A stretch of 64,000 bases of DNA from Paraburkholderia bannensis. GTDB lineage: Bacteria; Pseudomonadota; Gammaproteobacteria; Burkholderiales; Burkholderiaceae. The stretch covers positions 310,001 to 374,000 of the forward strand of contig NZ_JACHBW010000004.1 in assembly GCF_014200455.1 (NCBI RefSeq). The letters run 5' to 3'. This document shows, piece after piece, positions 8,639 to 17,810 of this stretch (position 1 is its first letter; each line of letters opens with the position of its first letter). The translations under genes were made by a program, and so were the position numbers. The notes beneath the pieces were generated by a model. The model saw nothing but the letters and a program-made list of their open reading frames with translations. It searched no databases and had not been told where the DNA came from.

Positions 8639-8676
8639 CGCCGCAAAGCCTGGATGGGTGTCCAGCCTTTGCGGCG
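8639..8676. terminator. Long hairpin between convergent genes
   Basis: A 16-bp stem (8639-8654 with 8661-8676) with one mismatch and a six-base loop. It sits between the exported repeat protein and the convergent siderophore receptor gene. There is no T-run, so it may stop transcription from both sides weakly or stabilise 3' ends. Confidence 0.5.
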
Positions 8677-8723
8677 CAGTGCACACCAGGCGTTCTCATT
8701 GCATTGAACGCCTGTTCAAGCGA

Positions 8724-10997
8724 TCACTGATAGAAGTTCAGCGTCACCATCGCCGAGCGGCCCGGCGCCCAGGTCGCGTAAATCGGATATGCGCTCTGGT
8801 AGTACTGCTTGTCGAAGATGTTGTTCACGTTGAGCTGCAGATCGACCTTCTTCGACACGCGCCACGTGGCCGAAGCATCGAAGCGTGCGTAGCCCGGAAT
8901 CCACTTGCGCGTGGTCGACGATACCGACGCATACGTCAGGCTCGAAATCGTTGCGCCCGCACCCAGCGTGAGCCTGGGCATCACGTCGTAGCTGGTCCAC
9001 AGCGTGAAGTTGTGCCTGGGCACCATCACCATCGGCAAGCCCGAGTTCTGCGGCGAAGTCGGGCCGGCGTTGGTCGTGATCGCGTCCAGATACGAGTAGC
9101 CGCCAAACACGGCCCACTTGTTCGTCACATTGCCCGCGAAGCCGAATTCAAAACCGCGCACGCGTTGCGACCCCGCGTTGATCATGCCGCCCAGACCGTC
9201 GTTCACGCGCGCATTGGTCTTGTCGGTCTGAAACAGCGCCGTGGTGAGCGACAGACGTTGATCGAGCACGTCCCACTTCGCGCCCACCTCGATATTGCGC
9301 GAGCGCTCCGGCGCGAGATCCTGGTTGGCCGCCGTGATCTGGTCGGTGCCGCCGCCCAGACCCGAGTTCGAACCCGGCGGATTCGACGAGGTGCCGTACG
9401 AGGCGTACAGGCTGACCGTGTGAATCGGCTTGAAAACAAGGCCGAACTGATAGCTGAACAGGTTCGACGTATTGCTCAGATCGGCGACGCCCTGCTGCTG
9501 CGCGTTCACATCGTAGCGGTCGAAGCGCATGCCCGCGTTGAAGATCCAGCGGTCCGAAAGCTGCACGCTGTCGAACAGATACGCCGATGCGATATTCGTG
9601 CGCGTGTGCGTGGCCGGTCCCGGGAAGCTCTTGTCGCCGTTGAGCACAATGCTGCCGGTCCACGGGTTGTTCGGGTTCCAGCTATTCACGCTCGTGCAGT
9701 TGTACGCAATCGAGCACGGACCGCCCGAACGGATGTTGTTGCCCGCCGCGTCTCTCACGAGGTAGCCCTCGTAGAGGTCCTGTTCGTGGCTGAATTCCAC
9801 GCCCGCCGTGACCGTGTGGCGCATGCCGTAAAGATCGAACTTGCCGTTGGCTTCGGTCTGGTTCGAAACGCTGTTGGTCGCGTACTTGCCGCTCTTGGCC
9901 TGCAGGCTCAGGATGTTCGACGTGGCGCTGGTGAGCTGCGGATTGGTGGCGATGTAATCGAGCGTCGAGCGGCCGAACATCGTCGTGTTCCTGATCTTCC
10001 ACGCGTCGTTGATGCGGTGTTCGACCTTGATTTCACCGGTGTCGTTCTGGCCACGGCGATAGTCGCGCGAATTCAGGCCGTAGAACTGGCTGCGATTGCT
10101 CGGGATCGGCGTGCCACCCGTCGAACGGAACGGCACGCTGAAGTCCGGCATGTCGTAGGTGTTCAGATGGTAGTAGCTCAGCGTAACCGTGGTCGGCGAA
10201 TTCAGACCGAACGCAACCGACGGCGCCACGCCCCAGCGCTTGCTGTAGACATTGGTGCGGCCCGCCACATCGGAATCGTGACCCATCACGTTCAGGCGGA
10301 ACGCGCTGGTGTCGGTCATCTTCTGGTTCCAGTCGATGGTCGCGCGGCGATAGCTGTCCGTACCCAGACCGACACTGCCGTTGATGAAGTTATCGGCGGT
10401 CGGCGTTTTGGTGGTGATGTCAATGCTGCCGCCCACCGAGCCGCGCCCCGCGTACACCGAATCCGGGCCTTTGACGACGCTGATGTTCTCCACGTCGAAG
10501 GTCTCGCGGTTCTGCACGCCCGAGTCGCGCATGCCGTCGACGAAGATCGAATTGCGCGATTCGAAGCCGCGAATCACCGGACGGTCCGCCGACGGATTCG
10601 CCGCCGCATCGCCGCCCAGGAAGGTGATGCCCGGCACCGTGCGCAACGCATCCTCGAAGGTCGAAACGTTCTTCTCCTTGAGCACTTCCTGCGGGATCAC
10701 CGTGACCGAGCGCGGCGTGTCGATGAGTGGCGAGGTGAATTTGTACGAGGACAGCGATTTGGTCTGCATCTCCGAAGGCGCGGACGAACTTACCTTGACG
10801 GCGGGCAGCGTGGCCTCGGCGGCGCCTTGCGAAGCGGCGTTTTGCGTTGCGGCGGCGGTGCTCGACGAGGCCGGCACGGCGGGCGCAGCCTGGGCGTGAG
10901 CCACCTGAGCCGCGAACTGCGTGGCGAAGAAACCGGAACAATACAGGGCTGCGACGGACGCGACTGCGCGCATCCGCGTCGGGAAGATGACGGACAT
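8724..10997 (-). CDS. TonB-dependent (catecholate-type) siderophore receptor
   Basis: A 757-residue outer-membrane receptor. A signal peptide (AVASVAALYCSGFFATQFAAQVAHA) is followed by an Ala/Ser-rich stretch and the plug domain: SPLIDTPRSVTVIPQEVL, DALRTVPGITF, RGFESRNSIFVDGMRD and VVKGPDSVYAGRGSVGGSID. The 22-strand barrel follows and ends with a terminal aromatic motif (MVTLNFYQ). Plug and barrel resemble Fiu/catecholate siderophore receptors. The frame begins at 11024, but the ATG at 10997 gives a normal leader. A perfect Fur-type palindrome lies about 90 bases upstream, so expression should rise under iron limitation. The ligand cannot be read from sequence. No siderophore synthesis genes lie nearby. 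Confidence 0.95.
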   Translation of the reverse strand: MSVIFPTRMRAVASVAALYCSGFFATQFAAQVAHAQAAPAVPASSSTAAATQNAASQGAAEATLPAVKVSSSAPSEMQTKSLSSYKFTSPLIDTPRSVTVIPQEVLKEKNVSTFEDALRTVPGITFLGGDAAANPSADRPVIRGFESRNSIFVDGMRDSGVQNRETFDVENISVVKGPDSVYAGRGSVGGSIDITTKTPTADNFINGSVGLGTDSYRRATIDWNQKMTDTSAFRLNVMGHDSDVAGRTNVYSKRWGVAPSVAFGLNSPTTVTLSYYHLNTYDMPDFSVPFRSTGGTPIPSNRSQFYGLNSRDYRRGQNDTGEIKVEHRINDAWKIRNTTMFGRSTLDYIATNPQLTSATSNILSLQAKSGKYATNSVSNQTEANGKFDLYGMRHTVTAGVEFSHEQDLYEGYLVRDAAGNNIRSGGPCSIAYNCTSVNSWNPNNPWTGSIVLNGDKSFPGPATHTRTNIASAYLFDSVQLSDRWIFNAGMRFDRYDVNAQQQGVADLSNTSNLFSYQFGLVFKPIHTVSLYASYGTSSNPPGSNSGLGGGTDQITAANQDLAPERSRNIEVGAKWDVLDQRLSLTTALFQTDKTNARVNDGLGGMINAGSQRVRGFEFGFAGNVTNKWAVFGGYSYLDAITTNAGPTSPQNSGLPMVMVPRHNFTLWTSYDVMPRLTLGAGATISSLTYASVSSTTRKWIPGYARFDASATWRVSKKVDLQLNVNNIFDKQYYQSAYPIYATWAPGRSAMVTLNFYQ

Positions 10998-11088
10998 GGT
11001 TGAGCGGTTTGATCGAAGGCGCACGCCTGTGCGCCGCGGGACGCCACGCGTCCACCACGCCAGGAAATGCTGGGATGTTGTCGTTTTT

Positions 11089-11113
11089 GCGAATGAGAAT
11101 GTTTCTCATTCGC
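11089..11113 (-). promoter_or_regulatory. Fur box upstream of the siderophore receptor
   Basis: Perfect inverted repeat: GCGAATGAGAA (11089-11099), TGT, then TTCTCATTCGC (11103-11113). The core AATGAGAA-n-TTCTCATT fits the Fur consensus and lies just upstream of the receptor gene. Iron-loaded Fur would repress it. Confidence 0.88.
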
Positions 11114-11331
11114 TTCAGCAATTGTAATAAAGCGTTAAGAATATGTAAACACTGAATTTGCGCTTTGCATGCTTGAGCTGACAAAATCCCGCTATTCGAC
11201 GCCGCGTCCCATGCGCGTTCGAAGCGCTCCGCAGGGGCGATGCGCCTTATTGGGCGCTACGCCGCACGCCTTCGGCCCGGTATGATGGCGGGCTCGAATT
11301 CCATTCACGAACGACCCAGAGGAAGACTGCC

Positions 11332-11652
11332 ATGACGGCTGCAGCACAATTCGACCAGGTTTCCGTTATCAAACGCGCCAACGTCTACTTCGACGGCAAG
11401 TGCGTGTCGCACACCGTGCTGTTCGCCGACGGCAGCCGCAAGACGCTTGGCGTGATCCTGCCCTGCCAGCTGAACTTCGGCACCGACGCGCCCGAACTGA
11501 TGGAAGTGCAGGCCGGCAAGTGCCGCATCCGTCTGGACGGCAGCGACGAGTGGAAGTCGTATGGCGCAGGCGAGTCGTTCTCGGTGCCGGGCAAGAGCCG
11601 CTTCGATATCGAAGTGACCGAAACGCTCGACTACGTTTGCAGCTACCTGTAA
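11332..11652 (+). CDS. ppnP: Pyrimidine/purine nucleoside phosphorylase PpnP
   Basis: A 106-residue single-domain cupin of the YaiE/PpnP (formerly DUF1255) family, full length. Family marks include [40 protein letters not shown] and [16 protein letters not shown]. The enzyme splits purine and pyrimidine nucleosides with phosphate, acting in cytosolic nucleotide salvage. A ribosome site (AGAGGAAG) lies 6-12 bases upstream of the ATG. It stands alone between the divergent siderophore receptor and a convergent lipoprotein gene. Assignment is firm. Confidence 0.95.
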   Translation: MTAAAQFDQVSVIKRANVYFDGKCVSHTVLFADGSRKTLGVILPCQLNFGTDAPELMEVQAGKCRIRLDGSDEWKSYGAGESFSVPGKSRFDIEVTETLDYVCSYL

Positions 11653-11740
11653 GCGTTAGCAGCGAGCGTTAACAGCGAGCGATAAGCTCTGATGTCGCCG
11701 ATTGCCCGGCGGGGGTTTCGCGTGCGCTGGAGCAGTTGCG

Positions 11741-11800
11741 CAGGAGAGCTTGACGTTCAGGATGTTGACGGCCAAGGCTTCGGTGGCCGTGACCGGCGAG
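11741..11800 (+). pseudogene. Relic of a second encapsulin gene (C-terminal block)
   Basis: Read in the frame beginning at 11741, this stretch encodes QESLTFRMLTAKASVAVTGE. The intact encapsulin has HESFTFMMLTAEASVAVTGD at its C-terminus (bases 6937-6996). By eye, 50 of 60 bases are identical, and 7 of the 10 differences fall at third codon positions. That pattern indicates divergence while coding, so this is probably a remnant of a paralogous encapsulin gene rather than a recent copy. Similarity ends on both sides: upstream bases do not match, and downstream the frame runs on without encapsulin features. The rest of the 11653-11918 gap holds nothing I recognise. Confidence 0.7.
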
Positions 11801-11918
11801 GCGGCGCAAGGTAAAGCGCCATCGCGGGATTGGCATGACCGCCCCGGCGGCAAGGGGCGCCAGCCATCCCGCGCTTACGCGTGCCTGTTGCGCCTCGGCA
11901 CGCGTTCAAAACACTCGT

Positions 11919-14063
11919 TCACTGCGATCCGCGTCCCAGGTTCTGGAATTCGAGGTCGGTGAACGCCAGCATGCCCGAGGCCTTCGGAAGCGCGAGGTCG
12001 ACTCTCGCCAGGCTCGTCGTATCCACACCCGTGAAAGCGGCGAGCGGAATTGCAACCATGTTGAGCAATTGCATCGGCGCTCCCACGCCTGAAAAAGACA
12101 CGTCCTGCGGGTCGTCGATCAGCGGCCGCCCGGCGCCCTTCGGCTTGGGTGCGAGATACACCGCATCGCTGAAATCGCTCGCGTTGACGGTGGCCGACGC
12201 CCCTTTGGTATCGGTCAAGGTCACCGCCACCTCCTGCCCCATCGGCCGCACCACGGCAATGCGAAAGGTGAGCGAATCGTAACCCGCCGCGGAAGCGCCC
12301 TGCAGATACTCACTGATTTTCGCGTTTGGCGCCGACCAGACCAGGCGCGCCGCGTCGGCGATCGACACGTAGCCGCCACCGCCGAATCTGCCCGACGCGC
12401 TCAAATGCCCGGCAATGATAAACGCGTCCGGCGAAGCCGGGATGCACGATGGCGAAGACCACGGCGTGGGCGAATAAGGAATCGTGCACGCACTGATCTG
12501 GTCGAAGCCCGACAGCACGAGCGCGCCACCCAATGCATTCCCCGCGAGCGCGTTGGCGTACTCGAATCGCTGTAACACCCGCGAACGCGTTGCGTCTTTC
12601 TGGACCGAGAGCAGCACACGTTCGTCGCAAGTCTCCGCGCCACCCGGACACGCCGTCGCGGGCAGACGCGCGCTGGTGCTCCAGTAGCCGGCGAACTGAG
12701 CTTCGCCGCCCACGAAATAGCGCATGAACGAATTGACGACGAAGGTCGCGACGCGACGCTGATCGTCGGCGGAGAGTCGCGGCGTATCGGCGCGTGTGGG
12801 CGAACAATACGTCTGAAAATCGCTGTTCAATTGCTGGCCGCCCCCCGCGACGACGTCGTCCTGCGTCCAGATCGTATTGAAGTAGTTGTGATTCGCTCCG
12901 TTGACGACCACCTGAAAGCGCGGCGCTGTATCGTATTGGGTGCCGAAGCGGTTCAGATCGTAGGCGTGCGCGCCATCCATGCTAATAACGTTGCCGTCGC
13001 ACGTCGCGGCGACCATCGCAACCGGCACATTGCTCACGCCGACGTTCTGGTCGTAATCCGTGGGCGCGAGCAGAATGCCCGCGCGAATGTTGTAGGGCGC
13101 GGCCGAGCCGCCCGCCGCGTAGAACATGTTGTACTCCGCCAACGCCGCGTCGAAACCGCTGGCATTCCCGTTCGCACCGTTGCCTGCGGCGGCGACCAGA
13201 TCGGGCCATGCGCTGTACTTCGCCGGATTCGCGGCAATCCCCGCGATGAATTGCTGCTGCGTCACACCCACGCGCGTGAGGTTGTACTTGATGGCGTACG
13301 ACACACCTTGCCCGCCGCGCGAATGACCCATGATGCCCACCCGCTCGAAGTCCAGTTTGCCGCGTAGCGCGCTTAGCACGCCGGGGCCGCCGTTGGCGTC
13401 GATCTGGCGCAAGCGGTCCAGCGTACCGAGCAGCAATTGCGCGCGCGACTGACTGGACCTGTCGCCTTGCGCGGCGGCGTTGATCGCATTGGCGTCGAGT
13501 GACAGCACCACGTAACCTTGCTGCGCCAGATCCTGGGCGAGGTAGTCATAGCCTTGATAATTCGGCACCGCAGGGGTGTGATTGCCATGCAGGAAAAGGA
13601 TGACCGGATAACGGCCGGCCGGCACATCGGGCGAAGCGCTCGCCACGGGATATCGCAGCCAGCCGTGGATAGGCGTGACATCCGGAGTCGCGTTGACATA
13701 GACCGGTTTGCCGTTTTGATCGACCTGCGGAGTGCCGTCCGGATTGAGCGCGCGCTCCTTGTCGCTCGCGCTGCTGGTCACCACCATCCCCAGCTGGTAT
13801 TCGATCGCCGGTGAAATCGCGTATTTGGGACTCTGCCCCGTTGCCGGCGCGACGCTCATGAAGCGCGCGACCGCGGAATTGGCTGGCACATCGGAGGCAG
13901 GTTCGACCGGGGCCGGCGTCGTATTGCCGGAAGGCGTCAGCACATCGGTTCCCGGCACCGGCGTAGCAGAACCTTGCACGGGGGATCCACCGCCGCATGC
14001 GCCCAGCGATAGCACAATGCCGACGAGATAGATTGCGCCCAACAATTTAAGATAACTAATCAT
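11919..14063 (-). CDS. Lipoprotein alpha/beta-hydrolase (lipase/esterase-like)
   Basis: A 714-residue surface or periplasmic lipoprotein. The N-terminus is a lipoprotein signal with lipobox LGAC (Cys23) followed by a Gly/Pro/Thr-rich linker. The catalytic domain has the oxyanion segment RYPVILFLHGNHTP and the nucleophile elbow GHSRGG (GIMGHSRGGQGVSYAIKYNL), typical of esterases, PET-hydrolase-like enzymes and lipases. A His in NGANHNYFN may be the catalytic base. The last 250 residues form a beta-rich domain of unknown role. The 297-base gap upstream (14064-14360) holds a hairpin with arms at 14135-14140 and 14145-14150 and presumably divergent promoters for this gene and clc. The substrate is unknown. 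Confidence 0.87.
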   Translation of the reverse strand: MISYLKLLGAIYLVGIVLSLGACGGGSPVQGSATPVPGTDVLTPSGNTTPAPVEPASDVPANSAVARFMSVAPATGQSPKYAISPAIEYQLGMVVTSSASDKERALNPDGTPQVDQNGKPVYVNATPDVTPIHGWLRYPVASASPDVPAGRYPVILFLHGNHTPAVPNYQGYDYLAQDLAQQGYVVLSLDANAINAAAQGDRSSQSRAQLLLGTLDRLRQIDANGGPGVLSALRGKLDFERVGIMGHSRGGQGVSYAIKYNLTRVGVTQQQFIAGIAANPAKYSAWPDLVAAAGNGANGNASGFDAALAEYNMFYAAGGSAAPYNIRAGILLAPTDYDQNVGVSNVPVAMVAATCDGNVISMDGAHAYDLNRFGTQYDTAPRFQVVVNGANHNYFNTIWTQDDVVAGGGQQLNSDFQTYCSPTRADTPRLSADDQRRVATFVVNSFMRYFVGGEAQFAGYWSTSARLPATACPGGAETCDERVLLSVQKDATRSRVLQRFEYANALAGNALGGALVLSGFDQISACTIPYSPTPWSSPSCIPASPDAFIIAGHLSASGRFGGGGYVSIADAARLVWSAPNAKISEYLQGASAAGYDSLTFRIAVVRPMGQEVAVTLTDTKGASATVNASDFSDAVYLAPKPKGAGRPLIDDPQDVSFSGVGAPMQLLNMVAIPLAAFTGVDTTSLARVDLALPKASGMLAFTDLEFQNLGRGSQ

Positions 14064-14360
14064 TTATAAGCCTTCTGAATCGGAAAAATCCTCTCCTGAT
14101 TGTATGACCTGCTCCCCGTCACCACTTTGCGTTAGCCCAAAGGCTTGGGCAAAGAGCGAGGCGCGATGCCCAACTCTCAGTAATTTCCGTCTGGTTCACG
14201 AAAGATCCACAACGCTAGCTGGATCGTATGGCGTCAACCTCTTGCTTATATTCATTCGCCCTGTAAGCCTGATGAAAAACAGACGCCGGATAACATTCGT
14301 GCGCCCCGCGAACGGGAATCGCAGCGCGAACCCGTCCGAAAGACGCTGTCGTTACAATTG

Positions 14361-15815
14361 ATGCCGCGCCTATCTTTTCTTCCTCTTCACGCCATACCGC
14401 CCGCCGTGCTGCCCATCGATCCTGCTCCGCGCTCTCGCGCCCGCCCCGACACCGAACGCCCGCCCGCACGCAGTCCGCTCGTCACGCTCGCCGTGGTGAC
14501 CGTGCTCACCGGCATCGGCGCGGGTCTGGGCGGCATGCTGCTCGCGCTGCTGCTGCACGCGATCCAGCACGTCGCCTACGGCTACAGCCAGGCGCACGTG
14601 ATCAGCAACGAGAGCTTTCTGCAAGGCGTAACGGGCACTGCGCCGTGGCGGCGCGTGGCCGCTCTGGTGGCGTGCGGCTTGATCGGCGGTCTGGGTTGGT
14701 GGGCGCTTTATCGCTATGGGCGCAAGCTCGTGAGCATCAGCGCGTCGATCAAGCCAGGCGGCCCGCGTATGCCGATGATCTCGACCATCGTGCATGCGCT
14801 GCTGCAGATCGTGACGGTGGCGATGGGTTCGCCGCTCGGGCGCGAAGTCGCCCCGCGCGAGATCGGTGCAGTGGTGGCGAGCTGGCTCGCGCGGCGCACC
14901 GGCCTGACGGCGTCCGAGCGTCGCGTGATGATCGCGTGCGGCGCGGGCGCGGGTCTCGCCGCGGTGTACAACGTGCCGCTCGGTGGCGCGGTTTTCGTGC
15001 TCGAAGTGCTGCTGGGCACTTTCGGCTGGTCGGCGGCCGTGCCGGCAATCACGACTTCCGCGATTGCGGCGGTGGTCGCATGGATCGGTCTCGGCGACGA
15101 GCAGCAGTATCACGTGCCCGCTTACACGATCAATGCGCAGCTCGTGGTGTGGTCGGTGCTATGCGGGCCGCTGTTCGGCGCGGCGGCGCACGCGTTTACG
15201 CGCGTGACGAATCGCGCGCGCGAGGCCTCGCCCAAAGACTGGCGCTTGCCGGTTTATTCGCTGCTGAATTTCGCGGCGATTGGCGTGCTGGCGATCTGGT
15301 TTCCGCAGCTGCCCGGCAATGGCAAAGGCCCGGCGGGCCTGAGTTTCGACGATAGCCTGGGCATCGGTCTCGCGGCCACGCTGCTGGTGCTGAAGGTGCT
15401 CATCACCACGTCCTCGCTGCGCGCCGGCGCCAAGGGCGGTCTGCTCACACCGGGGCTCACGAACGGCGCGCTGCTCGCGATCGTGATTGCGGGCCTCGTC
15501 AATCAGGTGTGGCCGGGATTGGCGGCAGGCGCGTTTGCCATCGTGGGCGCGGCGGCGTTCCTGGCGGCGTCGATGCAGATGCCGCTCACCGCTGCGGTTC
15601 TGATGCTGGAGTTCACGCACGTGAACCACGATCTGGCGATTCCCATGCTGCTGGCCATCGCCGGATCGGTGGCCACGTTGCGCCTGCTCGCGCGGGCGCA
15701 GCGGCCCGCGCGCAGCGTCCGCGGCGCGTCGGCGGCAAGATTATCCGACGACGAACGCCAGCGCCGCCTCGCTGCTCTGCGGGACCCGTCGGCGGCGCGC
15801 GAAGCGTCGGACTAA
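14361..15815 (+). CDS. ClC-type chloride channel / H+-Cl- exchanger family protein
   Basis: A 484-residue polytopic inner-membrane protein of normal ClC length. Conserved filter segments are visible: GSPLGREVAPREIG replaces the usual GREGP region, GAGAGLAAVYNVPLGGAVFVLE matches the GxGAxxAAAFNxPLxGxxFxxE region, and GGLLTPGLTNGA is the GxFxP region. The first filter motif (GSGIP) is altered to IKPGGPRMP, so selectivity could differ from the classical exchangers. The frame can also start at TTG 14358; the adjacent ATG at 14361 is preferred. The C-terminal 40 residues are charged and cytoplasmic. Chloride is the likely ion by family. It converges on the next gene with only 16 bases between stops. 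Confidence 0.9.
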   Translation: MPRLSFLPLHAIPPAVLPIDPAPRSRARPDTERPPARSPLVTLAVVTVLTGIGAGLGGMLLALLLHAIQHVAYGYSQAHVISNESFLQGVTGTAPWRRVAALVACGLIGGLGWWALYRYGRKLVSISASIKPGGPRMPMISTIVHALLQIVTVAMGSPLGREVAPREIGAVVASWLARRTGLTASERRVMIACGAGAGLAAVYNVPLGGAVFVLEVLLGTFGWSAAVPAITTSAIAAVVAWIGLGDEQQYHVPAYTINAQLVVWSVLCGPLFGAAAHAFTRVTNRAREASPKDWRLPVYSLLNFAAIGVLAIWFPQLPGNGKGPAGLSFDDSLGIGLAATLLVLKVLITTSSLRAGAKGGLLTPGLTNGALLAIVIAGLVNQVWPGLAAGAFAIVGAAAFLAASMQMPLTAAVLMLEFTHVNHDLAIPMLLAIAGSVATLRLLARAQRPARSVRGASAARLSDDERQRRLAALRDPSAAREASD

Positions 15816-15831
15816 ACGACGCCGCACCGAC

Positions 15832-16992
15832 CTATTGGCCGAGGTCCGCGAGCGGGTGCGTCTCGCCGCGCCACGGCGAGCAAAGGAACTGCTGCACGCG
15901 CTCGTTGCGTACTTCGGCAAGCGTGCTGGGTGCCCAGCGCGGCTTGCGGTCCTTGTCGATCAAATGCGCGCGCACGCCTTCGCAGAAGTCGCCCTCTTCG
16001 ATTGCGCGCGCAACGATCCCGAGTTCCATACGAAAGCTTTCCGCGAGCGTCATTTGCCGACCGCGCAGCAGCGCCTCGCGCGTGACTTCGAGCATCGTCG
16101 GCGAGTAATGCGTGAGCGCGTCCAGCGTGGCTTCAAGCCAGGCGCGCGCCGCATCGGACGGTTCACGTTCAAGATCGGCGCGCAGCGATGCAACGATCTC
16201 GACCACCTGCAGACGTCGGTTGAAATGCTTCGCGATCAGCGCGCCGTGCGCCGCCAGCGCGCCTGGCTTTGCCTCCTGACACGGCGCGTCGAACACGCGG
16301 CGCAAGCTATCGCGCACGTTGCCGTCGAAATGCGTCTGTGCGAGCCGCGCTTCATAACCGTCGAGCCATTCGCCCGGCACGCAAAGATCGGCCAGATTGC
16401 AGTGGAGCGCATCCGCGCCGTTGAGCAGCGCGCCCGTGAGGCCCACGTATAGCTCGGTCTCCACCGGCATGCTGGCGAGAAAGTGCGTCGCGCCCACATC
16501 GGGCAGCAAGCCGATGCGCGTCTCCGGCATGGCGATCTTCGTACGCGAGGTCGCCACGCGTAGCGCCGCCGCCTGACCCAGCCCCATGCCGCCGCCCATC
16601 GTCACGCCGTCGAGCAGCGCGACCAGCGGCTTTTCGAAGGTATGCAGCGCATAATCGAGCCGGTATTCATCGACGAAAAACTGCTGCCAGCCTTCGTCGC
16701 CCAGACGTTTGCCCGCACGCGCCAGCCGCTCGATCGCACGCACGTCGCCGCCCGCGCAAAAGCCCTTCGGGCCCGCGCCTTCGAGCACCAGCGCGACGAT
16801 GGCGTCGTCGCGGCGCACGCGTTCGAGCAACACGGCGATCTCGCGCACCATCGCGTGCGACAGGGCATTGAGCGCGGCGGGACGGTTCAGCGTGATGATC
16901 GCGACGCGGTTGACCACGCGAAACAGCACATCCGGCTGGGCCTGTTCTGAAGCCTGCACGGACGCGGTTATCGAAGCCGGTATTGCATTCAT
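15832..16992 (-). CDS. 3-hydroxyisobutyryl-CoA hydrolase / enoyl-CoA hydratase family
   Basis: A 386-residue crotonase-fold enzyme. The oxyanion-hole regions GFCAGGDVRAI and DGVTMGGGMGLG are present, and the extended C-terminus with EGDFCEGVRAHLIDKDRKPRW is characteristic of 3-hydroxyisobutyryl-CoA hydrolases, which release 3-hydroxyisobutyrate in valine breakdown. Length fits HIBCH (about 360-390) and is longer than simple hydratases. It is the last gene of a four-gene minus-strand run (acyl-CoA dehydrogenase, AMP-ligase, hydratase, hydrolase), consistent with valine catabolism. No 3-hydroxyisobutyrate dehydrogenase is present in the window. Confidence 0.9.
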   Translation of the reverse strand: MNAIPASITASVQASEQAQPDVLFRVVNRVAIITLNRPAALNALSHAMVREIAVLLERVRRDDAIVALVLEGAGPKGFCAGGDVRAIERLARAGKRLGDEGWQQFFVDEYRLDYALHTFEKPLVALLDGVTMGGGMGLGQAAALRVATSRTKIAMPETRIGLLPDVGATHFLASMPVETELYVGLTGALLNGADALHCNLADLCVPGEWLDGYEARLAQTHFDGNVRDSLRRVFDAPCQEAKPGALAAHGALIAKHFNRRLQVVEIVASLRADLEREPSDAARAWLEATLDALTHYSPTMLEVTREALLRGRQMTLAESFRMELGIVARAIEEGDFCEGVRAHLIDKDRKPRWAPSTLAEVRNERVQQFLCSPWRGETHPLADLGQ

Positions 16993-17008
16993 TGCCTGAT
17001 TCTCCGTT

Positions 17009-17791
17009 TCACAATTCCGCTACCTGCCACTGCGGCTTGCGCTTCTCCAGAAACGCATTGACGCCTTCGCGCTGATTGGGCGATTCGAACAGATCGAGCA
17101 TGCGCTCGCGCTCCACCGCCAGCGCCGCGCTGCGCGGCACGCCGTTACGCGCCTGATGAATGAGTCCTTTGCTCGACGTCACCGCCTCGGGGCTGAGCGT
17201 GGCCACGCGCGCGGCCATGGCGAGCGCCGCTTCGCGCGCGCCGCCCTGCGGCACCACTTCCTCGACCAGACCGATGCGCACCGCCGTGGCGGCATTCACG
17301 CGCTCGCCCGTCAGAATGATGCGTTTGGCCCAGCCTTCGCCAACGAGCCAGGGCAGCGTCTGCGTACCGCATCCGCATGGCAACAGCCCGACGGCCGCTT
17401 CCGGCAAAGCGAGTTGCGCATGGTCTTCGGCGATGCGGATATCGCAGGCGAGCGCGCATTCGAGACCGCCGCCCATCGCATAGCCGTTGATCGCCGCGAT
17501 CACCACGGCGCGCGCGTTCTGCAAGGTCTCGAAGGCCGCACCAAACGCATTGGCGGCTTCGCGCGCCACTTCGCGATTGCCATCGGCGAACGCGTTGAGA
17601 TCCGCGCCCGCGCTGAAAAACTTCGGCCCTTGCCCGGTGATGACGATGGCGCGCACGCGCGCCTCGCGGTTGAACGCTTCAATGACCTGCTGCAACTGGC
17701 GCAGGCCATCGACGGTAAAGGCGTTTGCGGGCGGCCGCGCAAGCGTGACGAGCGCCACCGCGCCATCGTGCATGTATTCGAACTCAATCAT
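17009..17791 (-). CDS. Enoyl-CoA hydratase
   Basis: A 260-residue crotonase-family enzyme of standard length, hydrating a 2-enoyl-CoA in the cytosol. The two oxyanion-hole segments are GPKFFSAGADLNAF and INGYAMGGGLECALACDIRI. The acidic segment GLLPCGCGTQTLPWLVGE occupies the second active-site region. In this operon it would hydrate methacrylyl-CoA between the dehydrogenase and the hydrolase. It lies 16 bases upstream of the hydrolase gene and 19 bases downstream of the AMP-ligase gene on the same strand, so co-transcription is very likely. The exact substrate is inferred from context only. Confidence 0.92.
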   Translation of the reverse strand: MIEFEYMHDGAVALVTLARPPANAFTVDGLRQLQQVIEAFNREARVRAIVITGQGPKFFSAGADLNAFADGNREVAREAANAFGAAFETLQNARAVVIAAINGYAMGGGLECALACDIRIAEDHAQLALPEAAVGLLPCGCGTQTLPWLVGEGWAKRIILTGERVNAATAVRIGLVEEVVPQGGAREAALAMAARVATLSPEAVTSSKGLIHQARNGVPRSAALAVERERMLDLFESPNQREGVNAFLEKRKPQWQVAEL

Positions 17792-17810
17792 TTCGTCATC
17801 CTTGTGGATT

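Noticed and set aside
8658..11003. A 781-codon frame antisense to the siderophore receptor
   Set aside because: The minus-strand frame encodes a complete TonB receptor. The antisense translation is low in complexity and unlike any protein.
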